56,905 nt of DNA from an uncultured Clostridia bacterium (GTDB lineage Bacteria; Bacillota; Clostridia; Oscillospirales; Acutalibacteraceae), in the NCBI GenBank assembly GCA_947626485.1, contig CANQSG010000002.1, positions 1 to 56,905 of the forward strand, given 5' to 3'. This document shows, piece after piece, positions 53,926-56,905 of this stretch. The position numbers and the translations under genes were made by a program. Under the pieces are notes generated by a model that had not been told where the DNA came from, did no database searches, and saw only the letters and a program-made list of their open reading frames with translations. Numbering within the stretch: position 1 is the first letter of the stretch; the number at the start of each line of letters is the position of its first letter.

Positions 53926-56905
53926 ATGAGAAGAATCATCACAAAATTCAATCCTGCCGAAACGCGGGCGAGCGCATTCCGTTCCCCGTTTTCCGGCAAA
54001 CGGTTCAAACGGGTCGTTTCTCTGCTGTTGTGCCTGAGCATGACGGCGACCTTGCTGTGCAATCTCGACTGCCTGGCTGCCGCCGACGACAACGGATACA
54101 CGAAAACGATCGTGGCGGACAGCCGCATCGCCGACGGCAACACGATGGAGACCTACGAGGGCAAGCTGCTGTCCGACGACTGGGGCAGTCGCTATGCCGG
54201 CCGCGTTTGGACGGACAAGAGCGTGTTTGCTTACGGCGACGACGTCACGCTCGGGGAAGACAAGGACGGCTACAACGGAACCGTCCACTTCGATTCCGAC
54301 TTCGGGACGGTCTTCTCCGCCCTGTCGAGCTCGCAGCGGATCAACGAATACCCGCCGTCCCCCGTGGATTTGCTGATTTTGATCGATATGTCCGGCTCGA
54401 TGGCGACGGATATCGTCGATAACACGCCGCATGACGATTATAATAACAGCACAAAAAGCGAACGGATTTCCCACTCCCGGATTTACGCCGTTCTGGAATC
54501 CGTCAACAAATCCATTCAGCAGGTCATGGATATCAGCGACGCCAGCCGCGTGGCGGTGGTGGCATACGGCGCCACGGCGTACACCCTGATGGAGCTCGGG
54601 CATTATAAGCCGGCGGACGGCAAATATTTGGAGGTTAAAAATTTCCGAGCCTATTACGGTGACTACAATAGTGACACTCGCAAGCCTAATACCACCGGGT
54701 CGGCGTCCTATATGGTCGGAACGGTCAGCGGGCTTCAAAAAATGGACGAAACGACCGGAACCTATTCCGGCTACGGAAGGTACGCCCGCAACGACTATAA
54801 AAGCACCAAATTCGGATGCGACCCGGACGGAACGCGGAATATCGGCTTTCACACGGATTTGCAGGCGGGCATTTATCAGGGCTTTGAGGAGCTTTACAAA
54901 TTTTATAACAGCGCGGACGAGGTCACCAAGGCCTATAAGTCCCCGGATACGGGCAAGACGACCGTCGTCCAGCGGATCCCCGTCGCCATCGTGATGACCG
55001 ACGGCGGCTCCAACTATGCGCTGAAGCCCGAATCGGGAAACGCCACGGGCAACGAATGGTACGATGTGCCGATTTACGACAAGAACGTAACCGCTCATGG
55101 AGGCGCATTGAAAAAATACCGCACCGAAACCGGAGGGGTCGGACGCGGCGGCGACGCGACGATCCTGGATATTCTGATGACGGCTGCCTATGAAAAGTCG
55201 AAAGTGCAGAAAAAGTATGAAAAATACGTTCTGGAAGCCAAAAGCCGGGAAGTCAACAAGCTGGAAGAGGATCGCTTTAAGGGAACCGATCTGCGCGTTC
55301 TGACCGTCAGTGTGGATACCCCGGAAAGCGAGTGGCAGAAGCCGCGCGTCTATGCGGCGCTGGATCCCGTGCATTTCTTCAGCAAGGATTTAAAGGCAAA
55401 CAACGGAATCGACCCCGACACATGGACGCAAAAGCAGGACGTTATCGACGCTTACGGCTATTTTGAGAGCTGGCAGGCGTCTTCCGGCGCGGTATCCATC
55501 ACATTCAACGATTCGGATCCCCCCACCAAAACCGTCACCTTCAACCAGATTCCCGACACCGACTCCGCAGCCACGATGGACGTGGTGAAGAGCGACGTCA
55601 TCAAAAACATCAACTATAACAGCAGCTTTGCGGACATCAAAAGCGACGCGCTGGCAGACACGTTTGATAATATGCTCAACGAGGTGCGCGGCCTCGCCTT
55701 TACGCCGCTTTCGGGCGACAACGATACGGGCGCGCGGGACGCCATCACCTATAAAGACCCCCTCGGCGAGTACATGGAGATCAAGCACGGCGCCGTCACG
55801 GTCGACAGCGGCACGGTGACGGGTTCGACCGACGAGAAGACCTTCGACATGACGATGCTGCTCTTCGGCGAGATGCACGGCCTTGTGCGCGCGGGCGTTT
55901 ACGACTATCAGTGGAACAACGACTACATGCGCAACAACCACACGAAAAAGGACTATCCGAAATTAGATAAAGACGTAAATCCCGACGAAGAGCCGCTGAT
56001 TATCGGCTGGTATAAAGGCGACGCGCTGAATGCTGTTTACAGCTATGAGGATAACGGTTTACCGGAAGGCTACACGACCGCCAAGCAGGCGTGGGACGAC
56101 GGTTGGGTGCTGCGGCTCAATTACAAGACCTTGGCGGAGTTCGTCCCGATTTCGGGCATCACCGACGAAATGAAGCCCACCGAGGTGCCGGAGCAGATTC
56201 AGCACGCCGCCTACACCTGCTATCGCTTTGCCGACCCGCAGAGCGAGCGCAATCAGCTGCGCCGCAACCCGATTTTCGGCGAGGTTCCCGAAAGCCTGCA
56301 AAAGGATTGGAACGATTATTACGACGCGCACGGCTCCTATCCCGCCGGCACGGACTTTTACAGCGATTATTCCGGCGTATACCGCCTTTCGGACATCCGC
56401 GTCTGGACGGAGCACACCGGCGACTTCATCGACAAGACCAGCTCCCTTTCGCCCCAGGAGGAGGCGGGCTACGACGACACGCTCTGCGTCAACATCCCCG
56501 TGGCGGCGACGCCGACCCAGCTGGCGGAGATCACCCTCGGACAGGAGGGCGCCATTTCCTACAAGGATAATCTGGCGGACAAGCAGCAGACCACGCCCGT
56601 CCGGCTGTTCTATGCCGTCGGTCTGTCCGAGGATCTCATCCTGCGTGACACGAACGGCGACCAGACCGGCGTCGACGTCTCGAAGATTTCGGGCGAGTAC
56701 ATCACCAGCCACAGCGACCCTGTTACCGGCAACATTTATTTCATCTCCAACTGGTATTCCAACACCCCGTACACCGGCTACGCCAGCGACAACGAGGAGC
56801 TTTACCGCACCCGCGGCGACGCGGCGGCGTCCTTCTCGCCCGACGCGAAAAACCGGTATTACCTCTTCCAGAAGCCCCTGCCCCTCATCGCCCACGCCTA
56901 CCGCG
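53926..56905 (+). CDS. Large secreted von Willebrand factor A surface protein, C-terminus off the window
   Basis: An open frame of 993 codons continues past the window end. After a charged N-terminal stretch it has a signal-peptide core (RVVSLLLCLSMTATLLCNLD, about 29-48). RVWTDKSVFAYGDDVTLG is a motif common in clostridial VWA adhesins. A VWA domain follows, with MIDAS DMSGS at residues 154-158 and a long insert before VAIVMTDGGSNY. Later parts (about 550-990) are beta-rich with no catalytic motif seen. Such proteins are usually cell-wall-anchored adhesins or pilus-tip subunits; the sorting signal would lie beyond the window. The start follows GGAAGG. Confidence 0.88.
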   Translation, partial: MRRIITKFNPAETRASAFRSPFSGKRFKRVVSLLLCLSMTATLLCNLDCLAAADDNGYTKTIVADSRIADGNTMETYEGKLLSDDWGSRYAGRVWTDKSVFAYGDDVTLGEDKDGYNGTVHFDSDFGTVFSALSSSQRINEYPPSPVDLLILIDMSGSMATDIVDNTPHDDYNNSTKSERISHSRIYAVLESVNKSIQQVMDISDASRVAVVAYGATAYTLMELGHYKPADGKYLEVKNFRAYYGDYNSDTRKPNTTGSASYMVGTVSGLQKMDETTGTYSGYGRYARNDYKSTKFGCDPDGTRNIGFHTDLQAGIYQGFEELYKFYNSADEVTKAYKSPDTGKTTVVQRIPVAIVMTDGGSNYALKPESGNATGNEWYDVPIYDKNVTAHGGALKKYRTETGGVGRGGDATILDILMTAAYEKSKVQKKYEKYVLEAKSREVNKLEEDRFKGTDLRVLTVSVDTPESEWQKPRVYAALDPVHFFSKDLKANNGIDPDTWTQKQDVIDAYGYFESWQASSGAVSITFNDSDPPTKTVTFNQIPDTDSAATMDVVKSDVIKNINYNSSFADIKSDALADTFDNMLNEVRGLAFTPLSGDNDTGARDAITYKDPLGEYMEIKHGAVTVDSGTVTGSTDEKTFDMTMLLFGEMHGLVRAGVYDYQWNNDYMRNNHTKKDYPKLDKDVNPDEEPLIIGWYKGDALNAVYSYEDNGLPEGYTTAKQAWDDGWVLRLNYKTLAEFVPISGITDEMKPTEVPEQIQHAAYTCYRFADPQSERNQLRRNPIFGEVPESLQKDWNDYYDAHGSYPAGTDFYSDYSGVYRLSDIRVWTEHTGDFIDKTSSLSPQEEAGYDDTLCVNIPVAATPTQLAEITLGQEGAISYKDNLADKQQTTPVRLFYAVGLSEDLILRDTNGDQTGVDVSKISGEYITSHSDPVTGNIYFISNWYSNTPYTGYASDNEELYRTRGDAAASFSPDAKNRYYLFQKPLPLIAHAYR

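Overview
The window looks like a chromosomal segment of a strictly anaerobic, fairly GC-rich clostridial Firmicute, probably Oscillospiraceae/Ruminococcaceae-like. Supporting signs are a CIRCE element, a T-box before pheST, a glmS ribozyme, typical Firmicute housekeeping genes (rqcH, trmK, yhaM, ireB, nrdR, ktrAB), two glycyl-radical enzymes and a Tn1549-type conjugative-element scar. Genus cannot be fixed from sequence alone. Genes are GC-rich with strong third-position bias, so long antisense open frames are common and were ignored.

Layout. 1-3850: a nucleotidyltransferase-fold gene, a CIRCE-controlled hsp20 with a MITE in its leader, a lipoprotein, a sugar-isomerase-like TIM barrel and a small membrane protein. 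3819-8751 (minus): operon purA-yhaM-DUF1858-trmK-rqcH. 8995-13170 (minus): ireB, then T-box-pheS-pheT. 13183-19853 (minus): nrdR-gltX-glnS-nif3-like-ktrB-ktrA. 20055-23858 (plus): glmS behind its ribozyme, then guaA. 23859-25284: relic of an integrated conjugative element at the guaA 3' end, ending in an unaccompanied MazF-like toxin. 25285-27713: remains of an oligosaccharide uptake locus (DUF5696-like tail, two ABC permeases, start of an alpha-galactosidase).

27727-32499: AraC regulator, PhnP-like metallo-hydrolase, then a macrodomain / class M sirtuin / DUF5131 operon divergent from an HxlR regulator. 32598-35295: an AT-rich island with two adjacent acyltransferase-3 genes, each thrown out of frame by a poly-G tract (G10 and G9), followed by a possible structured RNA and a terminator. 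35358-47368: a membrane-anchored unknown protein, two glycyl-radical enzymes, a nitrilase-GDPD fusion, a duplicated membrane protein, AraC and TetR regulators. 47555-50349: an XRE / EcoRI-type adenine methyltransferase / DUF262-HNH cassette that looks like a defence island. 50391-56905: a frameshifted collagen-like/BspA-like surface protein and a TetR gene followed by a large von Willebrand A surface protein that runs off the end.

The strongest unexplained signals are the two slippable G tracts in neighbouring acyltransferases; a dispersed repeat made of small tetraloop hairpins separated by CATCAT that repeatedly forms the 3' ends and stop codons of genes; the macro-SirTM-DUF5131 operon; the mosaic methyltransferase beside a DUF262-HNH nuclease; and the rearranged guaA junction.
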